Assembly: GCA_021786915.1 (NCBI GenBank)
Contig: JAJYMP010000027.1
Span: 1 to 22,848 of the forward strand
Length of the DNA stretch: 22,848 bases
From: Chloroflexota bacterium
GTDB lineage: Bacteria; Chloroflexota; Limnocylindria; Limnocylindrales; CSP1-4
Direction: 5' to 3'
Below the pieces are notes generated by a model that saw only the letters and a list, made by a program, of their open reading frames with translations, made no database searches and was not told the DNA's origin. This document shows, piece by piece, positions 1-6,618 of the stretch. A program made the position numbers and the translations under genes. Numbering within the stretch: position 1 is the first letter of the stretch; every line of letters begins with the position of its first letter.

Positions 1-1
1 G

Positions 2-409
2 AGCGACAGCGTCCGGCTCACGGAACGCCGGTGCCCGTGCGGCCGCCCCTATGCGCTGCTCAACGCGATCCAGGGCCGCCAGGAGGACATCCTCCGACTG
101 CCTGGGCGCAACGGCGGGCTGGTCGCCGTCCACCCGCTCGTCTTCCACGACGCCCTCGACCGCGTGCCCGCCGGGGAATGGCAAGTCGTCCAGGATGGCG
201 AGTCTCTGCAGCTGTTCGTGGCCGGGCCCGGCCCGGGCTTCGACGGCGCCGCTGTGACAAGGGAGATCCGGGCCCGCGTCGAGGCCGCCGGAGCGGAAGT
301 GCGCCAGGTGACGTGGCACGAGGTCCCGTTCATCGCGCGATTGGCTTCGGGGAAGGCTCCGCTCGTCTGGGCCGACCAGGGCGTCAGGACCCCTGCGCCG
401 CCGCCGTGA
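2..409 (+). CDS. PaaK-like AMP-ligase (phenylacetate-CoA ligase family), C-terminal fragment
   Basis: The frame is already open at the window edge, so only the last 135 residues are seen. It begins DSVRLTERRCPCGRPYALLN and continues IQGRQEDIL, which resembles the start of the mobile C-terminal lid of phenylacetate-CoA ligase/CapK-type adenylating enzymes: a CxCG element followed by a G-R-xx-D-hinge. The rest (EWQVVQDGESLQLFVAG, then REIRARVEAAGAEVRQVTW) fits the small alpha/beta C-terminal subdomain. Family members activate a carboxylate with ATP, often for thioester formation. The substrate cannot be told because the catalytic core lies outside the window. The tail overlaps the convergent CopD-like gene by 26 bp. 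Nothing ties this gene to the copper genes that follow. The family call rests on motif resemblance. Confidence 0.6.
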   Translation, partial: SDSVRLTERRCPCGRPYALLNAIQGRQEDILRLPGRNGGLVAVHPLVFHDALDRVPAGEWQVVQDGESLQLFVAGPGPGFDGAAVTREIRARVEAAGAEVRQVTWHEVPFIARLASGKAPLVWADQGVRTPAPPP

Positions 410-860
410 TGAGGAGCACGAGCGCCCCTAGTCCGGCCTGGGCGCGGGCCGTCCAGACGAGGCGTGCGCCGAGCGCCGGCGGGGAGTCCTCGCGCCCCGC
501 CCGAATCAAGAAGCCGTCGAGCAGCGAGCCGACGACGAGCATGGCGACGACCACGAGGTGCTTCGCCAGGAGCAGGCCTGCCCAGGCGCCCTGCACCTGA
601 CCAAGCCCCAGGTACCGCGGGTCCGCGGTCTGGAGACCGATGCCTGTGGCAAGGAAGACGCCGAGCGACGCCAGGACGAACGGCAGCGCGCGCCGCTCGA
701 TGGCCGCCAGCAGCGTGCCGGCCGGCAGGCGGTCGGCGACGCCGTCGCCAGGGACCCGGGAGACGGCCGGGATGAGAACGATGGCGAGGAGCACGTAGTA
801 GCCGACGAGAACGACCGTCGCGAGCAGGTGGCCCCAGAGCAGCCAAGAGGCGAGCGGCAT
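384..860 (-). CDS. CopD-like four-helix membrane protein
   Basis: This is a 158-residue integral membrane protein. The chosen ATG (MPLASWLLWGHLLA) has an excellent AGGAGG ribosome site six bases upstream. The longer open frame before it is Arg/Ser-rich and does not look coding. Four hydrophobic segments lie near residues 5-27, 47-68, 88-108 and 125-147. The pattern of W-x-x-H in helix 1, a polar linker with paired Arg, T-G in helix 2 and L-L-L-A-K-H before helix 3 resembles the CopD family (copper resistance D), thought to move copper across the inner membrane. It lies 25 bp downstream of the LysM/M23 gene on the same strand and is probably co-transcribed with it. CopD is usually larger (about 300 aa); this resembles the short stand-alone form. 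A heme-associated four-helix protein is an alternative. Confidence 0.62.
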   Translation of the reverse strand: MPLASWLLWGHLLATVVLVGYYVLLAIVLIPAVSRVPGDGVADRLPAGTLLAAIERRALPFVLASLGVFLATGIGLQTADPRYLGLGQVQGAWAGLLLAKHLVVVAMLVVGSLLDGFLIRAGREDSPPALGARLVWTARAQAGLGALVLLITAAAQGS

Positions 861-885
861 CACGATCCTCCTGCCGAGGCCCCAG

Positions 886-1866
886 TCACAAGAGGAGCAG
901 GGGATTGACGAGGCGGCCGCCCATCTCGATGCGCACGTCGAGGTGCGGGCCGGTGGAGTTGCCAGTCGACCCGACTTCGGCGATCCGCTGCCCGCCCGCG
1001 ACACGCTGGCCGACCGACACGAGCACCCGCCTGCTGTGATTGTAGGTCGAGATCATCCCATCGGGATGGCGCAGGACTACGACGAACCCGCCCCCGTTGT
1101 CCTTCCAGCCCGCCCACGTGACCACGCCCGCAGCGACCGCCCGAATGGCCGTACCGGACGGCGCAGCGATGTCGATACCGGGATGCCGGCCCGAGAAGGT
1201 CGTCGTCACGACTCCCCGAACCGCGAGGGGCCACCGATGGGCGGAGGTCACCGGTCTCGGCGCGGGCTTGCGCGTCGGCTTAGGTGTTGGCTTGGGCCTT
1301 GGCGTCGGTGCCGGATCCTGAGCCACGGCTCGCCCGCCGGGAACCAGGACGGTGGATCCAATCCTGAGGCTCGCCGGGTCGACGCCGGGATTCCAGCGGG
1401 CGACCACGGCCAGGGGCACACCGTGCATCGCGGCGATGGACCAGAGGCTGTCACCCTCACGAACCGTGTGCGTCGGTCCCGGCGGCGGCGTGGCCCCCAC
1501 GGCGGGGATTGGCGACGAAACCGGCTGGCCGGAGCGCGGCTGCACATCAGGTCCGGACGGCCCGGACGCGCCAGTCGACTCCACCATGGGAACCGTGGGC
1601 ACGGCCGCCACCGTCGGGACGAGGGGCACCGCGCTGGCCCCCGACAGGTCCGCGCTGGGTGCCGCCACCACTGGCGACGACGCGCCTCGGCGGGGGGCGA
1701 GCACGATCTGCTGGAACGCCGCCTCGGGGACCACGCTGCTGGCCGACGGAGCACGTCCAGCCACCGCGTTCAGCGACCCGATGGCGGCCACTGCCCCGAA
1801 CAACACGGCCGCAGCTGCTCGTCGCCGGCGAGCATGGGCATTCACTCGGTGTGCCTGTTGACGCAT
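886..1866 (-). CDS. LysM and M23 (LytM-type) peptidoglycan hydrolase-like protein
   Basis: This 326-residue envelope protein begins with an Arg-rich cytoplasmic stretch and a hydrophobic signal anchor (about 13-37). A long Pro/Ala/Ser/Val linker follows. One LysM domain lies at about 133-177 (HTVREGDSLWSIA, then VLVPGG). A Pro/Lys-rich spacer leads to an M23 domain at about 225-322. Zinc-site residues are H228 and D232 in HPGID, and H277 aligns with the conserved Y-x-H. The usual HxH near the end reads H308-L-D310, so one expected histidine is aspartate. The ATG at 1866 is preceded by GAGGAA five bases away, which is why the longer frame back to 2136 was not used. LysM would bind glycan and M23 would cut or sense stem peptides. 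The downstream neighbour is the CopD-like gene. Confidence 0.85.
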   Translation of the reverse strand: MRQQAHRVNAHARRRRAAAAVLFGAVAAIGSLNAVAGRAPSASSVVPEAAFQQIVLAPRRGASSPVVAAPSADLSGASAVPLVPTVAAVPTVPMVESTGASGPSGPDVQPRSGQPVSSPIPAVGATPPPGPTHTVREGDSLWSIAAMHGVPLAVVARWNPGVDPASLRIGSTVLVPGGRAVAQDPAPTPRPKPTPKPTRKPAPRPVTSAHRWPLAVRGVVTTTFSGRHPGIDIAAPSGTAIRAVAAGVVTWAGWKDNGGGFVVVLRHPDGMISTYNHSRRVLVSVGQRVAGGQRIAEVGSTGNSTGPHLDVRIEMGGRLVNPLLLL

Positions 1867-1883
1867 CAGTTCCTCATGCAACT

Positions 1884-1905
1884 GTTCGGCGGCCACCCGC
1901 CGAAC
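1884..1905 (-). promoter_or_regulatory. Perfect 9-bp stem-loop in the leader of the LysM/M23 gene
   Basis: GTTCGGCGG and CCGCCGAAC pair perfectly around a 4-base loop. With the start at 1866 this hairpin lies 17 bases upstream in the leader of the minus-strand gene, just ahead of its ribosome site. There is no T-tract. It could be an operator, an attenuator or a protector of mRNA, or it may be chance in GC-rich DNA. Confidence 0.35.
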
Positions 1906-1951
1906 ATGGTCAGAGGACGCTGCGGCTCGGGCCTCCGCCAGCGTCGTCCGG

Positions 1952-2100
1952 CTGGATGAGCAAGAGGTGAAACATGGGTGAGAGCTGTCGGCGTCTCGCC
2001 GTGTTGACCGAGTCTTGATCGAGGCTTGTCCTTTGCTCCTGGCTTTCACGCCCGGCCGGGCCAATGCTCCCTCGCACCGGCCGGATGGCCGACCGGAGAC
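1952..2100 (+). repeat. Duplicated promoter/leader block, copy A
   Basis: About 150 bases here closely resemble 4012-4158. Both begin CTGGATGAGCAAGAGGT, both carry TTGACCGAGTCTTGA followed by CGAGGCTTGTCC, and both end near GCACCGGCC and GACCGGAGA. The similarity includes non-coding stretches on both sides of the 11-bp repeat box. In copy B it leads straight into a SHOCT gene. Here the corresponding ATG near 2108 is followed by a stop after three codons, so this copy seems to have lost its gene. Confidence 0.8.
2004..2030 (+). promoter_or_regulatory. 11-bp direct-repeat box, copy A
   Basis: TTGACC at 2004, TTGATC at 2015 and TTGTCC at 2026 recur at exactly 11-base steps. The same architecture occurs at 4061, 6501 and, on the minus strand, at 14431 and 21130. 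Tandem 11-bp direct repeats are the binding form of PhoB/OmpR-type response regulators, and one is encoded at 19477-20178. Copy A lies between the divergent LysM/M23 gene (138 bp away) and the plus-strand gene at 2502 (about 470 bp away), so its target is unclear. Confidence 0.6.
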
Positions 2101-2490
2101 TCCGAGGATGCGCCGCTGATCTTGATCACGCCGCAATCAGCAGAAGCGGCTCGAGGAGCTGTCGCCGGTGTTCTATTCGCCGGTTGCTGCGACAGCCGAC
2201 GCGCTTTGGCGATGCTCACGGGCTCCGCGAGCTCGTGGCGTCCCGCGGCGCTACGTCCGACGCGACGAGCCGCGAGAGCCACGTCTCACCCCTGGCTCAG
2301 GCTGCTCTAAGCAGCGCTGTCCATCCTTGGCGCCCCGTCTGCTCGTGCAGCGGGGCAGGAAGCTCCGCGACGGCCATCCGTCCTCGGCCGGGGGCCACTC
2401 ACGGGCCGCGGTCGCGACGTCGGGGTCTTCTCGTGCGATGCCGCGTCGCGGCAGTCCCTTCGTCACCGCCCGATCGCGGTGTTCTGGCAG
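2101..2490. other. Gene-poor stretch between repeat copy A and the secreted protein gene
   Basis: Open frames exist here on both strands, but their codon choice looks like shadow reading and none has a convincing ribosome site or domain. An isolated CTTGATC occurs near 2120 without a partner at 11 bases. This may be a relic of the gene once controlled by copy A, but no recognisable SHOCT or cupredoxin remnant could be read. Confidence 0.4.
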
Positions 2491-2501
2491 AAAGGAGCAG
2501 G

Positions 2502-3764
2502 ATGCTTCGAGGGCACCTTCCCGTCGTCCATCGCGCCGTCGGCCGCGTGCGGCGTGTCGCCCCGGTCGTCGTCGGCCTCGCCGTCGCCGCTTCCGTCAGC
2601 GCCTGGACCGCCGCGTCCGTGGAGGCTGCGGGCCCGAAGGTCGTGATCGTGGTCGGCCCCTCGGCCGGACCCACCGACACGTACATCTCCCGCGCCCGCG
2701 GCTACGCGAGCCTCGCACGCTCGCTCGGCGCCAGCGTCGTCGAGCTGTACACCCCCCACGCCACATGGTCGCGCGTCTCGAGCGCGGCGCAGGGCGCGAG
2801 GGTCCTGATCTACCTCGGCCACGGGAACGGCTACCCGAGCCCGTACACGTCCTCACTCACCGCCGCGACGCAGGACGGCTTCGGGCTCAACCCCTACGAC
2901 GGCTCCGGCTACACGGCGCCTGTCAAGTACTACGGCGAGTCGCCCATCGCGTCCACGATCCGACTGGCGCCGGCCGCCACCGTCCTCCTGAACCACCTCT
3001 GCTACGCGTCGGGCAGTTCGGAGCCCGGCAAGCCTGCGCCCTCCTGGGACATCGCTCGCCAGCGCGTGGACAACTACGCCGCCGGCTTCATCCGGGCGGG
3101 AGCACGCGCCGTCATCGCGGATGCGCATCACCCGCTCGACTACGAGCTTCGACTCGCGCTGTCCAGCGGCCGGAACTTCCTCGCCTCCTGGCGGAAGAGC
3201 CCCCTTGCGCAGGGCCACGAGCGGTCCTTCGCCTCGAAGCGAAGCCCCGGCTACACGAACTACCTCGACCCCGACGGGACGGGCACGGGCTTCTACCGTG
3301 CCCTGACGACCACCCCCGGCTTCACGACCGGCAGCGTGCTCGCGACGACCGCGCCGGCGACATTGCTGACCGGGACTGCGACGTCGGCGGTCCTGCTGCG
3401 GTCTGCGCCATCGACCGATGCGACCGCCGTGACGACCGTCTCTGCCGCGACGACGGTCGTCGTCACGGCAGGGTTCACCAGCGACCCGAGCGGTCGGACG
3501 TGGGCGCCCGTCCGGACGCCAGCCGGCGGGTCCGGGTACATCGCGGCATGGCTGCTGAGGCTCAGCGGGTCCGCGGTCCCGACGGCGTCCGTCATCCTCA
3601 GGTCCGCCCCCGCGGTCTCCTCGACGGCGCTCGCCACCGTCCCGCCAGGCAGCCGCGTCACCGTCGCCGGCAGCGCCGTGGACGGGTCGTACCGGGTGTG
3701 GCTTGCGGTGAGAACGCCCGCTGGGCGGGCCGGCTACGTGGCGGCGTGGCTCATGAAGCCGTAG
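2502..3764 (+). CDS. Secreted caspase-fold-like (clan CD) protein with two SH3b domains
   Basis: This is a 420-residue exported protein. The ATG at 2502 follows AAAGGAG at 2491-2497 with good spacing. Residues 1-43 form a signal peptide ending near ASVEAA. The region 45-270 has alternating hydrophobic strands with VLIYLGHGNG (H107) and VLLNHLCYASG (C167). A strand-borne H-G followed by a second strand ending in a cysteine is the dyad layout of clan CD peptidases (caspase, gingipain, CHAT). C-terminal segments 290-352 and 360-418 are two related SH3b repeats, each with a VxLRSAPS/A start, a Trp-x-x-V-R-T-P core and a G-Y-(I/V)-A-A-W-L end, as used to bind cell wall. The family is not recognised by name. 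It could be an extracytoplasmic cysteine peptidase or an inactive relative. It is unlike its copper-related neighbours. Confidence 0.75.
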   Translation: MLRGHLPVVHRAVGRVRRVAPVVVGLAVAASVSAWTAASVEAAGPKVVIVVGPSAGPTDTYISRARGYASLARSLGASVVELYTPHATWSRVSSAAQGARVLIYLGHGNGYPSPYTSSLTAATQDGFGLNPYDGSGYTAPVKYYGESPIASTIRLAPAATVLLNHLCYASGSSEPGKPAPSWDIARQRVDNYAAGFIRAGARAVIADAHHPLDYELRLALSSGRNFLASWRKSPLAQGHERSFASKRSPGYTNYLDPDGTGTGFYRALTTTPGFTTGSVLATTAPATLLTGTATSAVLLRSAPSTDATAVTTVSAATTVVVTAGFTSDPSGRTWAPVRTPAGGSGYIAAWLLRLSGSAVPTASVILRSAPAVSSTALATVPPGSRVTVAGSAVDGSYRVWLAVRTPAGRAGYVAAWLMKP

Positions 3765-3779
3765 CGCCGGCTTCCGGCG
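3765..3779 (+). terminator. Short GC hairpin after the SH3b protein gene
   Basis: CGCCGG-CTT-CCGGCG is a perfect 6-bp stem starting at the base after the stop codon. A second GGCCGG/CCGGCC-like pairing follows. There is no T-tract, so intrinsic termination is only possible. Confidence 0.3.
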
Positions 3780-4011
3780 GCCGGCCCCGTCGGCCGAGCG
3801 GCACCGCGCCGTCTCGTCGGGGATTTCGGCGCATGGCCCGTTCCGAACCTGTCCGCGCGCCGGGAACGTCGTAGCCGTCGCTATGGCCCCTTCGGATTGT
3901 TCCGGGCGCTCCGGCGGCGATGCCGCCCGCCCGCGCCGAGGACGTGTGCGACCATCATCCGCTGCTTCAGCCACTGCCATCGGCGATGCGAGGCGCCGCC
4001 GCATCGGCCGC
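3780..4011. other. Intergenic stretch without a visible gene
   Basis: This stretch lies between the hairpin after the SH3b protein and repeat copy B. No frame has a ribosome site or recognisable domain, and no promoter could be assigned. Confidence 0.5.
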
Positions 4012-4158
4012 CTGGATGAGCAAGAGGTCAAGCAGGGTTGAGAGTTTCGTGGCCCTCGCATTGACCGAGTCTTGACCGAGGCTTGTCCGTCGCTCCATGG
4101 ATTTCCAGTCCGAGCCGCCACATGCTCGCTTCGCACCGGCCGCCTGCCGACCGGAGAG
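4012..4158 (+). repeat. Duplicated promoter/leader block, copy B
   Basis: This is the partner of the block at 1952-2100. It contains the 11-bp box at 4061-4088, a CTCCATGGATTTCC element (a similar CTCCATGGCCTTCG follows the box at 6501), and ends with GACCGGAGA just before the ribosome site of the SHOCT gene. It appears to be the functional copy. Confidence 0.8.
4061..4088 (+). promoter_or_regulatory. 11-bp direct-repeat box, copy B
   Basis: TTGACC at 4061, TTGACC at 4072 and TTGTCC at 4083 give three units at exact 11-base spacing, the most regular example in the window. It lies 84 bp before the SHOCT start, close to the distance seen at 6501 and at 21130 on the minus strand, which supports a shared activator site. 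Confidence 0.68.
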
Positions 4159-4171
4159 ACGGAGACTCGCC

Positions 4172-4441
4172 ATGACGGGCTGGTCAATGGGGACAGATGC
4201 TTGGGTCTGGATCGGCGCTTGGGCGCTGGTGATGGTCCTCGTCGTCTGGTTCCTGACGCGTGAGCCGCGGCGCGCCCGCCACCAGGACCCCGCGGAGATC
4301 CTGCGGGACCGCTTCGCCCGGGGCGAGATCAGCGAGGAGGAGTACCGGCGGGCCATAACCGCGCTGGACGACGACCCTCCCCTCCCCGCAGCGTCCACCC
4401 GCCACCACGCACGCCACGGGCAGGAGGCCCGCCATGACTGA
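4172..4441 (+). CDS. Small membrane protein with a SHOCT domain
   Basis: This 89-residue protein has one membrane helix at about 10-29 (WVWIGAWALVMVLVVWF). A C-terminal SHOCT motif lies at 39-66 (DPAEILRDRFARGEISEEEY), followed by a His-rich tail (RHHARHGQEARHD). The ATG follows GGAG about seven bases upstream; the earlier in-frame ATG at 4097 lies inside the promoter block and is rejected. SHOCT domains are short helical hairpins at the ends of otherwise unrelated, often membrane, proteins, and their function is poorly known. The gene overlaps the following cupredoxin gene by 8 bp. The same SHOCT-then-cupredoxin order recurs at 21042-20195, so the pair is probably a functional unit. Confidence 0.85.
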   Translation: MTGWSMGTDAWVWIGAWALVMVLVVWFLTREPRRARHQDPAEILRDRFARGEISEEEYRRAITALDDDPPLPAASTRHHARHGQEARHD

Positions 4442-5018
4442 CCACGCCAAGCCCCAGTCCCAGCCCGCCACGCGCCGCGAACGGCGGGAGCAGGAGCGCG
4501 AGGCGCTCCACGAGGCGGTCGTGTCCCGTCGCGACGCCCGCCGCGCCGAGCGCGCCCACGCCGCGCGCATGAACAAGCTCCGCAGGATCGCCTTCGGCGG
4601 GATCGTCGTCGCCGTCCTCGCGGTCGGCGGGTACCTCGCCTTCGGCGACTTCCTCAACCGACCCGCGGACGCCGCGGCGTCGGGCGTCATCGACGTGCAG
4701 TCCTCGATGGCGGGGTTCACGCCGTCGGAGATCCGGGTCAAGGCCGGCCAGACCGTCACCTTCAAGTGGTGGACCCAGGACGCGGCCCCGCACCTCACCG
4801 GCGGCGTCCACACGCTGCTCTCGCCCGATCTCGGCCTGTCGGCGGCGCTCCCCGCCGAGAGCACCAAGATGGTGACCTGGACGGTCCCGAACAAGCCGGG
4901 CACCTACGACGTCTGGTGCGACTCGTGCTGCGGCGGCAAGGACGCCCCGCAGATGCACGGCAAGATCGTCGTCGAGCCGGCCTCGACGGCTGACACCCCG
5001 ATCGGGGCTGCGGCGTGA
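4434..5018 (+). CDS. Membrane-anchored cupredoxin
   Basis: This 194-residue protein has a long charged cytoplasmic N-terminus (1-50, mostly Arg/Glu/Ala helix), one membrane helix at 51-72 and an extracytoplasmic cupredoxin domain at about 85-182. The fold shows in GFTPSEIRVKAGQTVTFKW and in PGTYDVWCDSCC followed by HGKIVV. Candidate copper ligands are H120 and H126, then C162, C165 and C166, then M174 and H175. The C-x-x-C-C cluster is unlike the single Cys of blue-copper proteins and slightly recalls a CuA loop. It overlaps SHOCT upstream and the CcdA-like gene downstream (GTGA), so translation is likely coupled. It probably holds copper on the outer face for the membrane protein that follows. 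Metal type is inferred. Confidence 0.86.
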   Translation: MTDHAKPQSQPATRRERREQEREALHEAVVSRRDARRAERAHAARMNKLRRIAFGGIVVAVLAVGGYLAFGDFLNRPADAAASGVIDVQSSMAGFTPSEIRVKAGQTVTFKWWTQDAAPHLTGGVHTLLSPDLGLSAALPAESTKMVTWTVPNKPGTYDVWCDSCCGGKDAPQMHGKIVVEPASTADTPIGAAA

Positions 5019-5884
5019 GCGCCGGCGCGGGCGCAAGCGCCGGCGCCGCGACGCTCCCGACCCACCGAACAGTCGCCGGGTGGCCGCTGCCGGCCGTCGT
5101 CCTCGCCGCGATGCTCGGCGTCGTCGGCGTGACGGCCTCGGCCTACGTGCTGGCCTTCCCCTTCGACTCGGCGGCGTTCGGCGGCCTCACGATCCCGGCG
5201 GTCCTCGCCGCGGGCTTCGCGGACGGGTTCAACCCGTGCGCCTTCGCGCTGCTCGTGCTGTTCTCCACCTACACCCTGACCCTCGTCAACGCCGTGACGT
5301 CCACGGGCACGCCGACCAGCGAGGCGCGCCGACGCCTGCTCGGCGCCGGCTCGCTGTACGTCGGCGCGGTGTTCGTCACCTACTTCCTCATCGGGCTCGG
5401 CCTCGTCAGTTTCCTCGGCTGGCTCGGCCGCGACCACCTGGTCTCGCGCGTGGCCGTCATCATCGCCATCGGCATGGCCCTCTGGATGCTGAAGGACGTC
5501 TTCCTGCCCGGCGTCGGGCCCTCGATGATGGCCCCTGGCGGCACCCACGCGCGCATGCAGAAGGCGATGGAGCGCGGCGGCCTCGCCGGCATGCTGATCG
5601 CCGGTGTCCTCGTCGGGATCTGCACGGTGCCGTGCTCCGGCGCGATGTACCTGTCCATCACGGCGGTGCTCCACGCTTCCGGCGGCGGCGCCACCGGGAT
5701 CGCGCTGCTCGCGCTGTACAACATCGCCTTCATCGTGCCGCTCGTCGCGATGCTGCTCGCGGTCTCGAACAAGCGGGTGCTCGGCCAGCTCGGCCGCTGG
5801 AACCGCGCCAACTCGCCGTGGATCAAGGCCGGCATCGCGCTCGCGGTCATCGCCATGAGCTTCGGCCTGATGGTGTCGATGTGA
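5015..5884 (+). CDS. CcdA/DsbD-like integral membrane protein
   Basis: This 289-residue protein starts at a GTG overlapping the previous stop (GTGA). Hydrophobic segments lie at about 24-48, 57-90, 108-135, 145-165, 190-220, 224-250 and 270-288. Two hallmark cysteine motifs are present, DGFNPCAFALL (C75) and CTVPCSGAMY (C203, C207). These match the redox pair of the CcdA/DsbD transmembrane family, which carries electrons from cytoplasmic thioredoxin across the membrane. In copper loci relatives may reduce cysteines of cuproprotein chaperones or move metal. Here it sits between a Cys-rich cupredoxin and an HMA chaperone, so keeping the cupredoxin thiols reduced, or passing Cu(I), are both plausible. 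It overlaps the next gene by 4 bp. Confidence 0.85.
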   Translation: MSAGAGASAGAATLPTHRTVAGWPLPAVVLAAMLGVVGVTASAYVLAFPFDSAAFGGLTIPAVLAAGFADGFNPCAFALLVLFSTYTLTLVNAVTSTGTPTSEARRRLLGAGSLYVGAVFVTYFLIGLGLVSFLGWLGRDHLVSRVAVIIAIGMALWMLKDVFLPGVGPSMMAPGGTHARMQKAMERGGLAGMLIAGVLVGICTVPCSGAMYLSITAVLHASGGGATGIALLALYNIAFIVPLVAMLLAVSNKRVLGQLGRWNRANSPWIKAGIALAVIAMSFGLMVSM

Positions 5885-6174
5885 CCGGGCCGGCGTCCGA
5901 ACTCCAGGTGGTCCGCTTCCCGGTCCGCGGCATGACGTGCGGCTCCTGCGTGAACCGCATCGTGCGCACGGTCAACAAGGTGCCCGGGGTCGCGAAGGTG
6001 TCCGTGGACCTGCGGCACGAGACGGCGATCGTCCGCCGCGAGCCCCACCGCGCCACAGACGCGGCGCTCGCGGCGGCGGTCGCTGCCGCCGGGTACGAGG
6101 CCGACCTGTCGTCGGCCGAGGTCCTGCCTATCGGCTCGGATCGCGGCCTGCTCGAGAGGCTTCTGGGCCGCTAG
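5881..6174 (+). CDS. HMA-domain metallochaperone (CopZ-like)
   Basis: This 97-residue cytoplasmic protein starts at GTG 5881, which overlaps the stop of the CcdA-like gene. It holds a single heavy-metal-associated domain with GMTCGSC (C20, C23), the Cu(I)-binding CxxC, followed by the beta-alpha-beta pattern (VNRIVRTVNKVPGVAKVSVDL, broken here by helix 1) and AAGYEADL. A short tail (LLERLLGR) follows. CopZ/Atx1-type chaperones carry Cu(I) to P-type ATPases or membrane acceptors. As the last gene of this operon it could load the adjacent CcdA-like protein or CopA at 8769. The sequence around CxxC (GSCVNRI) is close to that of CopA's own N-terminal domain (ASCVNRI). Confidence 0.9.
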   Translation: MTGPASELQVVRFPVRGMTCGSCVNRIVRTVNKVPGVAKVSVDLRHETAIVRREPHRATDAALAAAVAAAGYEADLSSAEVLPIGSDRGLLERLLGR

Positions 6175-6329
6175 GACTGGGAGCGTCCCTCGAGGAGCTT
6201 CACGATGGCCTCATGGGGCAGTGACGTCCTCCGCCCCACGATCCGCGCCACACGATCCGCGTCGCCGCGCGCCCGGGCCAGCTTGCGGCGATCCAGCCTG
6301 GGCCAGAGCAGTAGCGCTCGGCTGCACAT
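6171..6329 (-). CDS. Small Arg-rich protein of unknown function
   Basis: A 52-codon minus-strand frame begins MCSRALLLWPRLDRRKLARA and ends with a helix-like HEAIVKLLEGRSQS. It shows strong G/C at the third codon position throughout, unlike the shadow frames around it, and its stop overlaps the convergent HMA stop by a few bases. The predicted character is basic and helical (DADRVARIVGRR). No ribosome site is clear and no family is recognised. It could be a real small protein or the 3' remnant of a longer gene. Confidence 0.45.
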   Translation of the reverse strand: MCSRALLLWPRLDRRKLARARGDADRVARIVGRRTSLPHEAIVKLLEGRSQS

Positions 6330-6500
6330 GTCCGATCCAGGGGTAGGCTAGCGTTGATCGCTGTGCGAGATCGGGCGGATGTCCCCCATGACGTCCTCCG
6401 GGTGTGCGGGCCCGTGCTGCGGGGGCCGAGTCGCATGGGCCGGGGCAGCATCAGCCGGGTACCTGAGCCAGGAATGAGGGGAGCCTAAGAGAAGCGGCTC
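6330..6500. other. Intergenic stretch upstream of box C
   Basis: No convincing gene is seen. A 32-codon plus-strand frame starting near 6379 contains a GCAGPCCGG cluster but lacks a ribosome site and was not called. The stretch probably holds upstream promoter DNA for the fusion gene and for the small minus-strand frame. Confidence 0.4.
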
Positions 6501-6528
6501 TTGACCGATTCTTGACGAAGCCTTGCCC
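6501..6528 (+). promoter_or_regulatory. 11-bp direct-repeat box, copy C
   Basis: TTGACC at 6501, TTGACG at 6512 and TTGCCC at 6523 keep the exact 11-base spacing. The box is followed by CTCCATGG, as after copy B. It precedes the HMA/membrane/cupredoxin fusion gene by about 95 bp. It is the third clear member of the shared operator set. Confidence 0.65.
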
Positions 6529-6618
6529 GCCCCTCCATGGCCTTCGCAGGTCCATTCAGACACCCTTGCGACATCGCCCGGCGAGCCGGGCCAGCCACCA
6601 TGAGGAGCCAGCGTCCTA

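Noticed and set aside
943..1959. 338-codon plus-strand frame opposite the M23 gene
   Set aside because: Shadow reading of low complexity opposite a gene with LysM and M23 motifs.
1867..2136. N-terminal extension of the LysM/M23 protein
   Set aside because: It runs through the duplicated promoter block, while the ATG at 1866 has a good GAGGAA site; a GTG at 1905 remains a weaker alternative.
2064..2501. N-terminal extension of the SH3b protein back to 2064
   Set aside because: Arg/Ser-rich, no domain, crosses the leader; the ATG at 2502 has AAAGGAG and begins a proper signal peptide.
6379..6477. 32-codon frame with a GCAGPCCGG cluster
   Set aside because: No ribosome site and too short to judge; mentioned only in the intergenic note.
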